From JAZDFP01 sp043801445 (GTDB lineage Bacteria; Planctomycetota; MHYJ01; JACQXL01): a DNA stretch of 56,939 nucleotides. The notes under the pieces are model-generated. The model was not told where the DNA came from and did no database searches. It saw only the letters and a program-made list of their open reading frames with translations. The DNA lies in contig JAZDMB010000001.1 of the NCBI GenBank assembly GCA_043801445.1, positions 1 to 56,939 on the forward strand, read 5' to 3'. Both the position numbers and the translations under genes were made by a program. Shown one piece after another: positions 42,214-51,480 of the stretch (the stretch's first letter is position 1; every line of letters begins with the position of its first letter).

Positions 42214-43437
42214 ATGAGAGAAAGAATTCATTTACAGGGAATTTCGCATATCGTAGTGCTTTTAGTTGTTACATTTTGTTTTATAGGACTACTCACCTCT
42301 TATTTGATAACAGGAATAGCTAAGGATGTAGGGGAAAAAATATCTTATGAGAATAAAATTATCGAGGAAGTTGACAATAAAATCAAGGATGTAAATTGGT
42401 ACCTACTAAAAGTCTCGCCCCTCATAATGCCAATCGAACAAAATACAGTAATTGCTATTGATAAAGTTTCAAAATATCTTGAAGACAAAAACAAAAGCTA
42501 TCCTCTTAGCGGTAAAGACTTAACGATTGAAAATATCTTATACAAATCCATAGATAAATTATTTGAATCAGGATATAAAACAACAAGAAGTTCTTATGAG
42601 AAAACAACATCTGAAAAACAGGAAACCGCACTAAGAGAATTTCAGAAGGAAATTACAAACCGTAAGAATGAGTATTTAGCAGAATTGAAACAATACCGAG
42701 AAACTATAGTTAATAAAAAGAGTAGCGAAGATGATAAATATCGACTACAAAAAGACAATTTAAATAACGAAAAAAGAACATTGGAAGAACGCCTGCCAAC
42801 TATTACTCAGCAATTTCAAAAAGACATCATTCGTTTAGAAAACGAGCGTGATGGTATTAAATATACGCTTGAAGATTTAACTTCCAAACAAACATACAAT
42901 CGTGATATTATCGAAGCTTATGGTAAAATTATTAATCCAGACCTTAAAAATAGATTTGTGTTTATTACACTCGGTGATAAAAGCAAATTAAACGTCGGAC
43001 TTAAATTTATGGCATATCGTCAACAAAAAGGATATGTCAGAAAATGGAAAGGACAAATTGAAGTAAAAAGAATATATGACACTTACAGCTTATGTTCCAT
43101 AACCAAAGTGGAAGATAATGACACCCCTATTACTGATGGTGATTATATTACCAATATTTTCTACCACCCACAAAGCTCTCGTTTTGTAGTGCTAATCGGC
43201 AAATTCCCCAGGGGACCGTTCAAGTACGGCCGTGAAGAAATAGAACAACGTCTTGTTAACATGGGCGCTGTCGTAGAAAAGAATATTTCATTGAAAACAG
43301 ATTTTGTTCTTATTGGCGATGACCCCGAAGAAACAGATTTAGATAGAAAAAATTTCGAGTGGTCTAAAAAATTGAACATTCCCCGCATAGAAGGTGCTGA
43401 AGCAAAAAAAAGTTTAGAATATTATTTTGGTGATTAA
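42214..43437 (+). CDS. Membrane-anchored coiled-coil protein with C-terminal BRCT-like domain (1)
   Basis: 407 residues from the ATG at 42214; a TTG at 42205 is in frame but has no better signal. One membrane helix (12-34), a long Lys/Glu-rich coiled coil (about 100-230), a small beta domain (FVFITLGDKSKLNVGLKFMA to YDTYSLCSI) similar to the FlgT C-terminal type, and a last ~85 residues that read as a BRCT domain: VVLIGKFPRGPFKYGREEIE, LVNMGAVVEKNISLKTDFVL, then a C-terminal Trp and KLNIPRIEG. The next gene has the same layout. BRCT domains in bacteria are otherwise mainly in DNA ligase. Assignment is by pattern and needs structure prediction. Confidence 0.6.
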   Translation: MRERIHLQGISHIVVLLVVTFCFIGLLTSYLITGIAKDVGEKISYENKIIEEVDNKIKDVNWYLLKVSPLIMPIEQNTVIAIDKVSKYLEDKNKSYPLSGKDLTIENILYKSIDKLFESGYKTTRSSYEKTTSEKQETALREFQKEITNRKNEYLAELKQYRETIVNKKSSEDDKYRLQKDNLNNEKRTLEERLPTITQQFQKDIIRLENERDGIKYTLEDLTSKQTYNRDIIEAYGKIINPDLKNRFVFITLGDKSKLNVGLKFMAYRQQKGYVRKWKGQIEVKRIYDTYSLCSITKVEDNDTPITDGDYITNIFYHPQSSRFVVLIGKFPRGPFKYGREEIEQRLVNMGAVVEKNISLKTDFVLIGDDPEETDLDRKNFEWSKKLNIPRIEGAEAKKSLEYYFGD

Positions 43438-43439
43438 TT

Positions 43440-44753
43440 ATGCCTGCTAAAACAATTATTAAAAAAAGAAAAGAAGATACCAGTGCAACCGTCATGGTGA
43501 TAATTGCATCAATCTTGATTCTGATCTCAATATTTATCTCTTATTTTTCAATAGAAGAATACAATAAAAATACTCTCTCATTGGAACAAGTAAAAAAGAA
43601 CACGCGGACTAAGCAACAAGAACTCGAAGAAATTACAAAAAAAGCATTTAATCTTTCTAGTCGCATCGGATGGTTATCACATGATGAAACAAAAATTTCT
43701 ACTGGTAATGTATGGGATATTTACGACAACTTAAAGGGTTTTTTAAATAGAATGGTAGGGTATCTTTCTACAACTTATCAATTAACAGACTATAAATTAT
43801 GGGATGACAAGGAAGAATCAGAAAGAAAGAAACCTCTCAATCTTCAAGAACTGATAACAACTATTGAAAATTTAACTCAACAAAATATGCAAAAAAATAA
43901 TGACTTGGTTTACAGCCGTAATGCTTCATGGAGCGCGATTGATAAATCAGTAGGAACAAAAGATGAAAAAGGCGAATTGTATAAAGCTATAGATCAAAAA
44001 ACCGAAGAAATGATCACGATGCGAAAAGATATCGCTTCATTGGAAAAACAACTCAAAGAAATAATTGACCAAGGGGAACGCGATATTCTGATATTACAAG
44101 ACGGTATTCGGGAAATTAATAGCACAATTGTTAATACAACCAGAAAAAGTGAAATTGAATTGGATAAATTAACTAAAGAAAAAAACGATTTGGGTGATAG
44201 ATTGGAAAAGTTGCAACAAAGATTAGAGATGGCAAGCGAAGGAATTGAAATTGACGGTGAGATCATACTTGTAGATATAGCCAATGATTACGTTTATATT
44301 GATTTGGGACGTCAAGACGCAATTATTAAAGGCATGGATTTTGATGTTTTTACCATATTAAAAGGCGGGATAAAAAAAGAAAAAGGTAAAGTTAAAATTA
44401 TAAGAATATTTGATGATTATAGCCAAGCTGCAATTATTCCGGTAACTATTAAATCAGACGATTCCATAACTATCCATGACTTAGTAAACAGTGAAATCTA
44501 TAACCGAGAGAAAATAAAAACATTTGTTTTCGCGGGTACTCCCATTGGAAGATATTTATTGGATGATATTAAGAAAAAAACAGAAGAGTTCGGGGGAAAA
44601 GTATTAACAGAAGTAACATCTGATGTTATTTATGTCGTTGTCGGTAAAGATTTTGAAAACGATGAGAACTACAAGAAGGCTATTTATCTGGGAGCTGTGG
44701 TACTAAGAGAGAAAGAACTATATGACCTTTTACATATTGATTGGAAAGACTAA
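43440..44753 (+). CDS. Membrane-anchored coiled-coil protein with C-terminal BRCT-like domain (2)
   Basis: 437 residues; starts two bases after the previous stop, so the genes are coupled. A membrane helix (17-37) after a basic start (KTIIKKRKED), a coiled coil (about 190-275), the same beta domain (GEIILVDIANDYVYIDLGRQ, IKGMDFDVFTILKGG, IIRIFDDYSQAAI) and a final ~75 residues of BRCT type: TFVFAGTPIGRYLLDDIKKK, TEEFGGKVLTEVTSDVIYVV, LGAVVLREKELYDLL. The positively charged N-terminus suggests that the bulk is outside the cytoplasm, which would be odd for a BRCT domain. Similarity to the first gene points to duplication. Confidence 0.6.
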   Translation: MPAKTIIKKRKEDTSATVMVIIASILILISIFISYFSIEEYNKNTLSLEQVKKNTRTKQQELEEITKKAFNLSSRIGWLSHDETKISTGNVWDIYDNLKGFLNRMVGYLSTTYQLTDYKLWDDKEESERKKPLNLQELITTIENLTQQNMQKNNDLVYSRNASWSAIDKSVGTKDEKGELYKAIDQKTEEMITMRKDIASLEKQLKEIIDQGERDILILQDGIREINSTIVNTTRKSEIELDKLTKEKNDLGDRLEKLQQRLEMASEGIEIDGEIILVDIANDYVYIDLGRQDAIIKGMDFDVFTILKGGIKKEKGKVKIIRIFDDYSQAAIIPVTIKSDDSITIHDLVNSEIYNREKIKTFVFAGTPIGRYLLDDIKKKTEEFGGKVLTEVTSDVIYVVVGKDFENDENYKKAIYLGAVVLREKELYDLLHIDWKD

Positions 44754-44803
44754 ACTATAGGAAGAAAAGTGATATAATTTTGTCGTTATGTTCATGAGTA
44801 CAT

Positions 44804-45544
44804 ATGGAAGAGAAAAGATTAAGCATAGGCGAACATTTAGAAGAATTACGTCGTCGCCTCATCTATTCCGCCATAATATTTGCTATTACAACAATTGTTT
44901 GCTTGATTTTTCAAGAACAAATCATAAAAATCATAATCACGCCACATCTTAAAATCTCTGGCGGCAAAACACTTAAAATATTTAATTACCCTGAAGGTTT
45001 CTTTGTTTATTTCAAAGCTAGTTTAATAGCCGGCTTGCTATTAGCCGCACCTTTTATAATATACCAACTCTGGAAATTTATAAGTGCCGGACTTTATCAT
45101 CACGAAAAAAAATACATTCTTTTCTATCTTCCCTCCTCTCTAATTCTTTTCACCAGCGGAGTCCTTTTTAGTTATTTTATTGTCATCCCCTTTATGTTAA
45201 ATTTTCTTTACTACTATCCAGATGTGGCTTTTATTGAAAGCACTATTAACCTGAATAATTACTTTAATCTTTTCATTGTTTTTACGCTTGTCATTGGAGG
45301 AATATTTGAGTTGCCATTAGTAATGCTCTTTTTGGTTCAAATTAAATTATTTACTCCTCAAATATACTGGAGTAAAATCAAAATTAGTATCTTGTTGGCA
45401 TTTATTATTTCTGCAATAATCACGCCAACTGGCGATCCTTTTAATCAAACACTCCTTGCAATTCCTTTATTATTATTGTATATAATTGGAATAATATTAT
45501 CATATTTGTTTTTAAAAATAGGCAAGCATCAAAGTACTAAATAA
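44804..45544 (+). CDS. tatC: Sec-independent translocase protein TatC
   Basis: 246 residues, six membrane helices. Receives twin-arginine signal peptides. Motifs: SIGEHLEELRRRLIYS (N-terminal Glu and Arg residues that bind the signal), FKASLIAGLLLAAPFIIYQL, FVIPFMLNF-like segment and TPTGDPFNQTLLAIPLLLLY. TatA is not in the window. It ends two bases before the GTPase gene. Confidence 0.97.
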   Translation: MEEKRLSIGEHLEELRRRLIYSAIIFAITTIVCLIFQEQIIKIIITPHLKISGGKTLKIFNYPEGFFVYFKASLIAGLLLAAPFIIYQLWKFISAGLYHHEKKYILFYLPSSLILFTSGVLFSYFIVIPFMLNFLYYYPDVAFIESTINLNNYFNLFIVFTLVIGGIFELPLVMLFLVQIKLFTPQIYWSKIKISILLAFIISAIITPTGDPFNQTLLAIPLLLLYIIGIILSYLFLKIGKHQSTK

Positions 45545-45546
45545 TT

Positions 45547-46614
45547 ATGAAACTAGGTATTATCGGTCGATCCGCAGCCGGAAAAACAACATTGCTTTCC
45601 TTGCTTTCAGGAATTGATTACGAAACATCGTTAAAATTCCAATTTGAGAGAAAATTTCATTATGTAACAATTAAAATACCTGATCCACGAATCAAGATTT
45701 TATCTGATTTCTACCAACCCAAGAAAACAATTGACGCAACCCTTGATATCATAGACACAGAGCCCATATTAGATGCTGAAGAACGAAAATCTAATAATAT
45801 AATTCTAGGCACACTCCGTGAATCTGACGGCATTATTGGCATTATTCCAGCATATCAAAAAAGAGACAGCTTGGATTGGTTATCTAAAGAGATTGAATCG
45901 CTAAAATCGGAATTCCTTCTGGCGGACCTTGATATAATTGAAAGAAGAATGGAAAAATTAAAAAATAACAAGGGACGCGGAACCGCATCCTTAGAAGAAA
46001 TCCATGAGGAAGAAAAATTCCTCGCAATTGTTAAGGAATATATTGAAACAGGTAAAAATCTAAAAGATATACACCTGACACCACTGACAACAAAATTATG
46101 GGTTAATTACGGGTTATTAAGTCGAAAAGCATTAATTGTGGTCTTGAATATTTCCGAACTAGATTTATCTTTAAAAGATAAGTTCCAGGAAATCCATAAA
46201 AAATATTCAAGTAGTAGTATCTCCTTACCGCTAAAATTAGAGTATGAGATATCAGCACTACCACCAGACGAACAAAAAGTGTTTCTGTCCGACTATGGAT
46301 TAGATTCACTTAAGATAAATGAATTATCCAGTTTATGCTATAGTGCATTAGATTTGCAGCCTTTTTTTACCGTTGGTAAAGATGAGGTCAGAGCTTGGAC
46401 TATCAAGAAAGGAGATAGTATTTTGACTGCAGCAGGAAAGATTCATACCGATATGGCTCGGGGCTTTATTTCAGCTGATATTATTTCTTACCAAGACTGG
46501 TTAGCATCAAATGGCTCAATGAAAATAGCTAAAGAACACGGTAAACTCCGCTCGGAAGGCAAAGAATATGTCGTAAAAGATGGCGATATTATTAATTTAA
46601 AGTTTAATGTATAA
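45547..46614 (+). CDS. YchF/Obg-like P-loop NTPase with TGS domain
   Basis: 355 residues. The C-terminal ~80 match YchF closely: FFTVGKDEVRAWTIKKGDSI, AAGKIHTDMARGFISADI, EGKEYVVKDGDIINLKFNV. The N-terminal GTPase part is diverged: P-loop GRSAAGKTTLL in place of GLPNVGKST, switch II DIIDTEP, and the NxxE base motif reads NISE. The central coiled-coil insertion is present (IERRMEKLKNNKGRG). YchF binds ribosomes and prefers ATP. Because the usual G1 and switch residues differ, this may be a paralogue with another role. Confidence 0.82.
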   Translation: MKLGIIGRSAAGKTTLLSLLSGIDYETSLKFQFERKFHYVTIKIPDPRIKILSDFYQPKKTIDATLDIIDTEPILDAEERKSNNIILGTLRESDGIIGIIPAYQKRDSLDWLSKEIESLKSEFLLADLDIIERRMEKLKNNKGRGTASLEEIHEEEKFLAIVKEYIETGKNLKDIHLTPLTTKLWVNYGLLSRKALIVVLNISELDLSLKDKFQEIHKKYSSSSISLPLKLEYEISALPPDEQKVFLSDYGLDSLKINELSSLCYSALDLQPFFTVGKDEVRAWTIKKGDSILTAAGKIHTDMARGFISADIISYQDWLASNGSMKIAKEHGKLRSEGKEYVVKDGDIINLKFNV

Positions 46615-46643
46615 AATATCTAATAGAACTAATCTAAAATAAT

Positions 46644-47705
46644 ATGGAGAAAGTAATACTCGCTTATTCTGGTGGTGTAGATAATTTAATCTGTATCCAC
46701 TGGCTTCGGAATAATGGGTTTAATGTCATAACTTTTTTAGCACAAATAGGCCAGATAACATATCTTGCACCTTTAGGTGAGAAAGCTGTTCAACTTGGAG
46801 CAACTGTTGCTCACATTGCTGACTTACGAAGAAAATTTATAAATGATTTTATCTTGCCATCTTTTCATGCCCAGGCTATCTATGAGAATGGATACCTGCT
46901 ATCGGCCGCATTATCAAGGCCTTTAATCGCCGAAGAATTAGTCAGAATTGCCGAAGAAGAAAATTGTGACACTATTGCTTATGGTACCCGTGGAATCGGT
47001 AATGACATTGTTAGATTTGAGAATTGTATTCATTCACTTGATAATAAACTTAAAATCATCACTCCTCTAAAAGAACTATCATTCCGCACTGTTAAAGATG
47101 ATATTTCATATATCAAAAAGCAGGCCCCTCAAATTGATTTCGGTAACCATCCTCTTCACAATATAGAATCTAATTTATGGGGGGTAAATATTTTGATGGG
47201 CGATTTATCTCATAATTGGAAAATTCCTCCGCGCGATACTTATATCATAACTACCCCCTTAATGGAAACATTAGATAAACCTACTACCATAGAAATCAAG
47301 TTCGAACAAGGGATACCCATTTCTATTGATAACAAAAAAATGGATTTATTGAGCATTATAGAAATGCTTAATAATATAGGAGGTCGTAATGGAATCGGTC
47401 GAGTGGATATGGTAGAAAATAAAATCTCCGGGGAAAAAATAAGGGAAATTTACGAGGCGCCGGCAGCTACCATTCTCTATACGGCTTATCGTGCGCTTGT
47501 TGAAATGCTATTACCAAAAGAATTACTCCAATTCCAACCAATCATTTCGTCAAAATATGCTGATTTGGTTTATAATGGTTTATGGTTTTCACCTCTTAAG
47601 CAAGCAATGGATAAATTCTTCCAGGAAATCTATCCCAGAATTTGTGGCTCAGTTAAATTAGATGTTTATAAAGGTAATCTTTCTATTACCCAAAGAAAAG
47701 GATGA
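46644..47705 (+). CDS. argG: Argininosuccinate synthase-like protein with altered active-site motifs
   Basis: 353 residues against about 400 for ArgG. The overall match is clear: LAYSGGVDN, GNDIVRFE, NIESNLWG and GGRNGIGRVDMVENKISGEK-IREIYEAPAAT. But the PP-loop SGGLDTS reads SGGVDNL and TGKGNDQ reads TRGIGNDI, and the IEGGVLE block is replaced. Those residues bind ATP and aspartate in ArgG. It may be a diverged enzyme acting on another substrate, or a weak ArgG. It overlaps pncC by 4 bp. No argH is present. Confidence 0.8.
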   Translation: MEKVILAYSGGVDNLICIHWLRNNGFNVITFLAQIGQITYLAPLGEKAVQLGATVAHIADLRRKFINDFILPSFHAQAIYENGYLLSAALSRPLIAEELVRIAEEENCDTIAYGTRGIGNDIVRFENCIHSLDNKLKIITPLKELSFRTVKDDISYIKKQAPQIDFGNHPLHNIESNLWGVNILMGDLSHNWKIPPRDTYIITTPLMETLDKPTTIEIKFEQGIPISIDNKKMDLLSIIEMLNNIGGRNGIGRVDMVENKISGEKIREIYEAPAATILYTAYRALVEMLLPKELLQFQPIISSKYADLVYNGLWFSPLKQAMDKFFQEIYPRICGSVKLDVYKGNLSITQRKG

Positions 47706-48178
47706 CACACCGTAGAATTGCTTCGTTATTATTAAAGAGAAGTCTGACTTTATCAGTTGCCGAATCCTGCACCGGAGGACTCATCTGTCATAAGCTTACA
47801 ACCATTCCGGGGATTTCCGCATCGCTTAAAGAAGGAATAATTTGCTATAGTAACACATCTAAAATAAAACGGCTTGGAATCCCCCGTAAAATAATAGAAA
47901 AATACGGGGCGGTCAGCTCTCAGGTTTGTCGTTTAATGGCAAAAAATATCGTTAAATCAGAACAATCTGATTTGGGATTAGCAGTTACCGGTATTGCCGG
48001 ACCATCCGGCGGCACTGCCTCAAAACCGGTCGGTTTAATTTATATCGGTATCTGTTTTAGAGGCAAGATATCGGTTAAAAAATATAATTTACACGGCAAA
48101 AGAATCCAGATACAGCAAAAAGCGGCTACAATGGCTTTTAAACTATTAGACCAAATAATAAAAAAATATGTTGTCTAA
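47702..48178 (+). CDS. pncC: Nicotinamide-nucleotide amidase (CinA C-terminal domain)
   Basis: 158 residues, the stand-alone CinA C-terminal domain. Deamidates NMN in pyridine-nucleotide salvage. Motifs: LSVAESCTGGLICHKLT (catalytic Ser and Lys region), GIICYSNTSKIKRLGIP, YGAVSSQVC and AVTGIAGPSGGTASKPVG. Its ATG overlaps the argG-like stop and its end overlaps recJ by 11 bp, so the three genes are translated together. Confidence 0.95.
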   Translation: MTHRRIASLLLKRSLTLSVAESCTGGLICHKLTTIPGISASLKEGIICYSNTSKIKRLGIPRKIIEKYGAVSSQVCRLMAKNIVKSEQSDLGLAVTGIAGPSGGTASKPVGLIYIGICFRGKISVKKYNLHGKRIQIQQKAATMAFKLLDQIIKKYVV

Positions 48179-49904
48179 AAAATGGCGTCTGAGTGAGCCA
48201 TCATCAATAGATTCTATACAATATCTATCCAATGCGTTGAATATTTCACCGATTATAGCCCAAATCTTGGTTCAACGTGATATAACAGATGCCAAACAGG
48301 CAAAATCATTCTTTAAGCCTGATTTAAATAATCTTTCGGAACCGCATTTAATACCGGGAATATCCCAAGCGCTAAAACGTATCGAACAGGCACTCCTTAA
48401 TAATGAAAGAATTCTTGTCTATGGTGATTATGACGTTGATGGCATCACATCGGTTACTTTACTAAAAAGATTTTTCAGGTTATTAGGACGCGAGATTGAT
48501 TTTTATATCCCTCATCGTTTAACTGAAGGATACGGTCTTTCCAAAAAAGCAATTGATATAATCGCTCAAAAAGGGGTTAAGTTGATTATTACTGTTGATT
48601 GCGGCATCTCTAACATAGAAGAAGTTGCTTATGCCAAAAAATCAGGAATGGATATAATTGTTACAGACCACCACGAGATACCTTCAGAATTACCGCAATG
48701 CATTATTGTTAATCCCAAACTGGATAATTCATCAGGACGTACTGACTCGCATTTCCTTTCCGGCGTGGGAGTTGTTTTTAAAATCTGCTGGTCATTAATG
48801 GACACTTTTTCTGATGTAAAAAAGAATAATCGTGTCTTCCACGATTTCCTGATGGATACTATGGCATTAGTAGCGCTTGGAACAATTGCTGACGTATCTC
48901 CTTTGGTCGGTGAGAATAGGATTCTATGTTCTTACGGATTAGAAGCCTTAAATTATACAAAGATAGCCGGCTTAAATGCCTTAATCAAACAAACCGGTTT
49001 AGCCAATTCCATTATTAAAGCAGAGGATATATCTTTCAGACTCGGACCAAGAATAAATGCACCCGGACGTTTAGGATCTTCGTACAGCAGTGCTGAATTG
49101 CTTCTATCCGATTCCCCTTCGGAAATAGAAAAATTAATTGAGCAAATAGAACGCGATAATAAAGAACGTCAGAAAATAGAGGCCAAAATTTCACAGGAAA
49201 TTTCTAAATCACTCAATGAAGAATTCGATTTAACCAATAACTACGTTATTGTCTTATCAAACTCCAAATGGCATTCAGGTGTTTTGGGAATTGCCGCTTC
49301 TAAAATAGCAGAAGAATTTTATCGTCCCACCATATTAATTTCTACTGAAAACGGCATAGGCAAAGGCTCGGCTCGTTCTATACCATCATTCCATCTTTAT
49401 AATGCGCTGAATAATTGCCGTGACTTACTTATCTCAGTAGGGGGCCACAAATATGCAGCCGGACTACGAATTGACCATCAAAAAATTCCGGAATTAAGAA
49501 CCCAACTAAATAACTACGCCCAAAAACATCTTAAACCTGAAGATTTTATACCCTATATCCTGATAGACAACACCATAGAGTTTTCGCAGATAACCAAAAA
49601 ATTACTGCGGGAAATCAATATGTTGAGTCCATTAGGCGAAGGGAATCCGGAACCTGTTTTTTGCTCACATAATATTCAGTTAATAGGCATACCCAAATTA
49701 ATAGGCAACAACCTAAAACATCTTACCTTCTTTGCCAAACAAAGTGGCAGAACCTTCCGGGTAATTGCATACAACAAAAGCGCTTATGTAACAATGTTAG
49801 ATAAATTAAAGGGCAAACCATTTTCTCTTGCCTATATGCTCAAATTAAATAACTGGCAGGGCGAGGAAACTATAGAATTGGAATTTGTGGATATTAAGGT
49901 CTAA
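48168..49904 (+). CDS. recJ: Single-stranded-DNA-specific exonuclease RecJ
   Basis: 578 residues. A 5'-3' exonuclease in recombination and mismatch repair. DHH motifs: YGDYDVDGIT (87-92), VDCGIS (143-148), TDHHE (167-170), GVGVVFKICW, ALGTIADVSPL and RLGPRINAPGRLG; DHHA1 motif SVGGHKYAAGL; C-terminal OB-fold with NMLSPLGEGNPEPVF-like run. Complete and normal in length. Confidence 0.97.
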   Translation: MLSKKWRLSEPSSIDSIQYLSNALNISPIIAQILVQRDITDAKQAKSFFKPDLNNLSEPHLIPGISQALKRIEQALLNNERILVYGDYDVDGITSVTLLKRFFRLLGREIDFYIPHRLTEGYGLSKKAIDIIAQKGVKLIITVDCGISNIEEVAYAKKSGMDIIVTDHHEIPSELPQCIIVNPKLDNSSGRTDSHFLSGVGVVFKICWSLMDTFSDVKKNNRVFHDFLMDTMALVALGTIADVSPLVGENRILCSYGLEALNYTKIAGLNALIKQTGLANSIIKAEDISFRLGPRINAPGRLGSSYSSAELLLSDSPSEIEKLIEQIERDNKERQKIEAKISQEISKSLNEEFDLTNNYVIVLSNSKWHSGVLGIAASKIAEEFYRPTILISTENGIGKGSARSIPSFHLYNALNNCRDLLISVGGHKYAAGLRIDHQKIPELRTQLNNYAQKHLKPEDFIPYILIDNTIEFSQITKKLLREINMLSPLGEGNPEPVFCSHNIQLIGIPKLIGNNLKHLTFFAKQSGRTFRVIAYNKSAYVTMLDKLKGKPFSLAYMLKLNNWQGEETIELEFVDIKV

Positions 49905-50010
49905 ACCCTGTTGCATTTGACTAATTTAGACATTAAAATTATGGTGTCACAGGAAATGAACTATCCCACAGCAAGCTACGAGATTTTTTTTGATTAAACT
50001 ATTATTTTAT

Positions 50011-50868
50011 CTATTTCTTTGGCTTATCTGGCTTGATAGCAGATGCTCCTGATGCAGGCCTCCCCAATACAGTTGAGATACCGATACCCGACTGATTAAT
50101 TGGTGCACAACAAGAGGAAACAGCCCAAGGATTATTAGAAATTACTGATTGAGGTTTTAATTCCTCATTTTTTATTTTACTCTGTAATATTTTATTAATA
50201 TTCTCTATGGCTAATTTTTGGATTCTATTAACTACCTTCTCAAATTCTGCTAAATCATCAGTTGCTTTTGGTTTAATATCTACTTTCAAGAATGATATCT
50301 TTTGTAACTCCACCCAAGAATTCTCATTTTTCATAGTAATATATTGAGGGTCTGGTAAGTAGATATTATTATTTTTAATATCTATCCGATTCAATAACTG
50401 TGCCGCATGCACGATAGAATTCCTCAATTTTATAACGTTATTTTCTAATTTTAACGCATCATTGTAAAGAGCAATGTCCTGCTTTTTCAAATAGTTATGA
50501 AACTTTGGCTGTGGATATTTAATAATATCTTTAAGCGTATCCCAAAATTTTTCCAATCTATTGCACGCGGTCCCAAGATGCATATAAAATGTTTCAATGA
50601 ATTCGAGCAACTGGAAAAGTTCCCCTTTTGTGCTTCGTTTATTTAACTTTAACAACTCAAGATTATGATGTGCACAAGCGAGACTGAAAAATAAAGAGTA
50701 GTGTAATGCGGCTAATTTATTGTATTTATCCTCATCAATAGTACTTTTTAATGAGGGGTCTTTAATAAACCTATTCCAGAAGTCATAATAATTCGGAAAA
50801 TTTTGGCATACGATATCTCCATATTGTTGTTCAACCAAATCACCCTCGTTTTCAAAATACCTTGTCAT
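50011..50868 (-). CDS. HEPN-like protein of unknown function
   Basis: 285 residues, mostly helical. Residues about 45-160 read as a HEPN-type helical bundle ending in KLRNSIVHAA: R149, N150 and H154 fit the Rx4-6H RNase motif. The C-terminal tail from about 245 (NNPWAVSSCCAPINQSG, then GRPASGASAIKPDKPKK) is Pro/Ser-rich and partly repeat-derived. HEPN proteins often serve in abortive infection or as toxins, but no MNT partner gene is adjacent. The gene is alone, facing recJ, and bordered by GGTGTCACAGG (49942) and GTGACACATC (50916) repeats. Assignment is tentative. Confidence 0.5.
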   Translation of the reverse strand: MTRYFENEGDLVEQQYGDIVCQNFPNYYDFWNRFIKDPSLKSTIDEDKYNKLAALHYSLFFSLACAHHNLELLKLNKRSTKGELFQLLEFIETFYMHLGTACNRLEKFWDTLKDIIKYPQPKFHNYLKKQDIALYNDALKLENNVIKLRNSIVHAAQLLNRIDIKNNNIYLPDPQYITMKNENSWVELQKISFLKVDIKPKATDDLAEFEKVVNRIQKLAIENINKILQSKIKNEELKPQSVISNNPWAVSSCCAPINQSGIGISTVLGRPASGASAIKPDKPKK

Positions 50869-51029
50869 ATTCTTTATCTCGCCTGTACGTGTGGCTGGTG
50901 CTGTCTCGCATCTCGTGACACATCATATCCTGAATTTATAAAACAATCACTTATAAGTCAACTAAATGGTGCCTTTCAGTCTGTGGTGTCACCGCTCCAA
51001 CCATAGAGTAAAATATTTATTGTTTTCCG

Positions 51030-51111
51030 GTGACACACAACATCCGATAAAAACGGCTATTTCATTCTGATGCAAGAAAAATCAAGGGTTTCAGGATAAT
51101 GTGTGTGTCAC
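51030..51111. repeat. Inverted-repeat element with GTGACACACAACATCC ends
   Basis: Left end GTGACACACAACATCC and right end GGATAATGTGTGTGTCAC pair with two mismatches around about 46 bp. No coding content. Confidence 0.65.
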
Positions 51112-51180
51112 AAAACAAAAAGCAATTTTCTAGCATTATATTTATTTGAATTTTACTTACTGAATACGCAAAAACCTCAC

Positions 51181-51480
51181 CCCCTATTACTCTCTTATCT
51201 ACCGGGTAATAGGGGCTTATATACCCCTACATATCCCCTTATATACCCGGACATAGGCACTCATATACCCCGACATATTCCCTTATGTACTCCAGCATAC
51301 CCCCTGATATACCTGGATATACCCCCTTATGTATCCCACCATACCCCCTGATATACCCCGACATACCCCCTTATGTATCCCCGTATACTCCCTGATATAC
51401 CCCGACATAGAGGGTTATATACCCAGAGATAGACCCTTATATACCCCTACATAGACTATGGTGTAGGGGGTAATAGGGGG
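51181..51480. repeat. Second 22-bp tandem array, 11 copies
   Basis: Eleven units of 22 bp fill 51217-51458; most read TTATATACCCC or TGATATACCCC, then a variable GACATA/TACATA part, then CCCC. Before it lies a perfect hairpin CCCCTATTAC (51181-51190) / GTAATAGGGG (51206-51215). After it comes GGTGTAGGGGGTAATAGGGG (51461-51480), which repeats that motif. Period and copy number equal those of the array after parB, although the unit sequence differs. Confidence 0.88.

Noticed and set aside
51181..51480. CRISPR array or ORF across the 51-kb repeats
   Set aside because: Same reason: no spacers. The 82-codon ORF only reflects the 22-bp period read in one frame.
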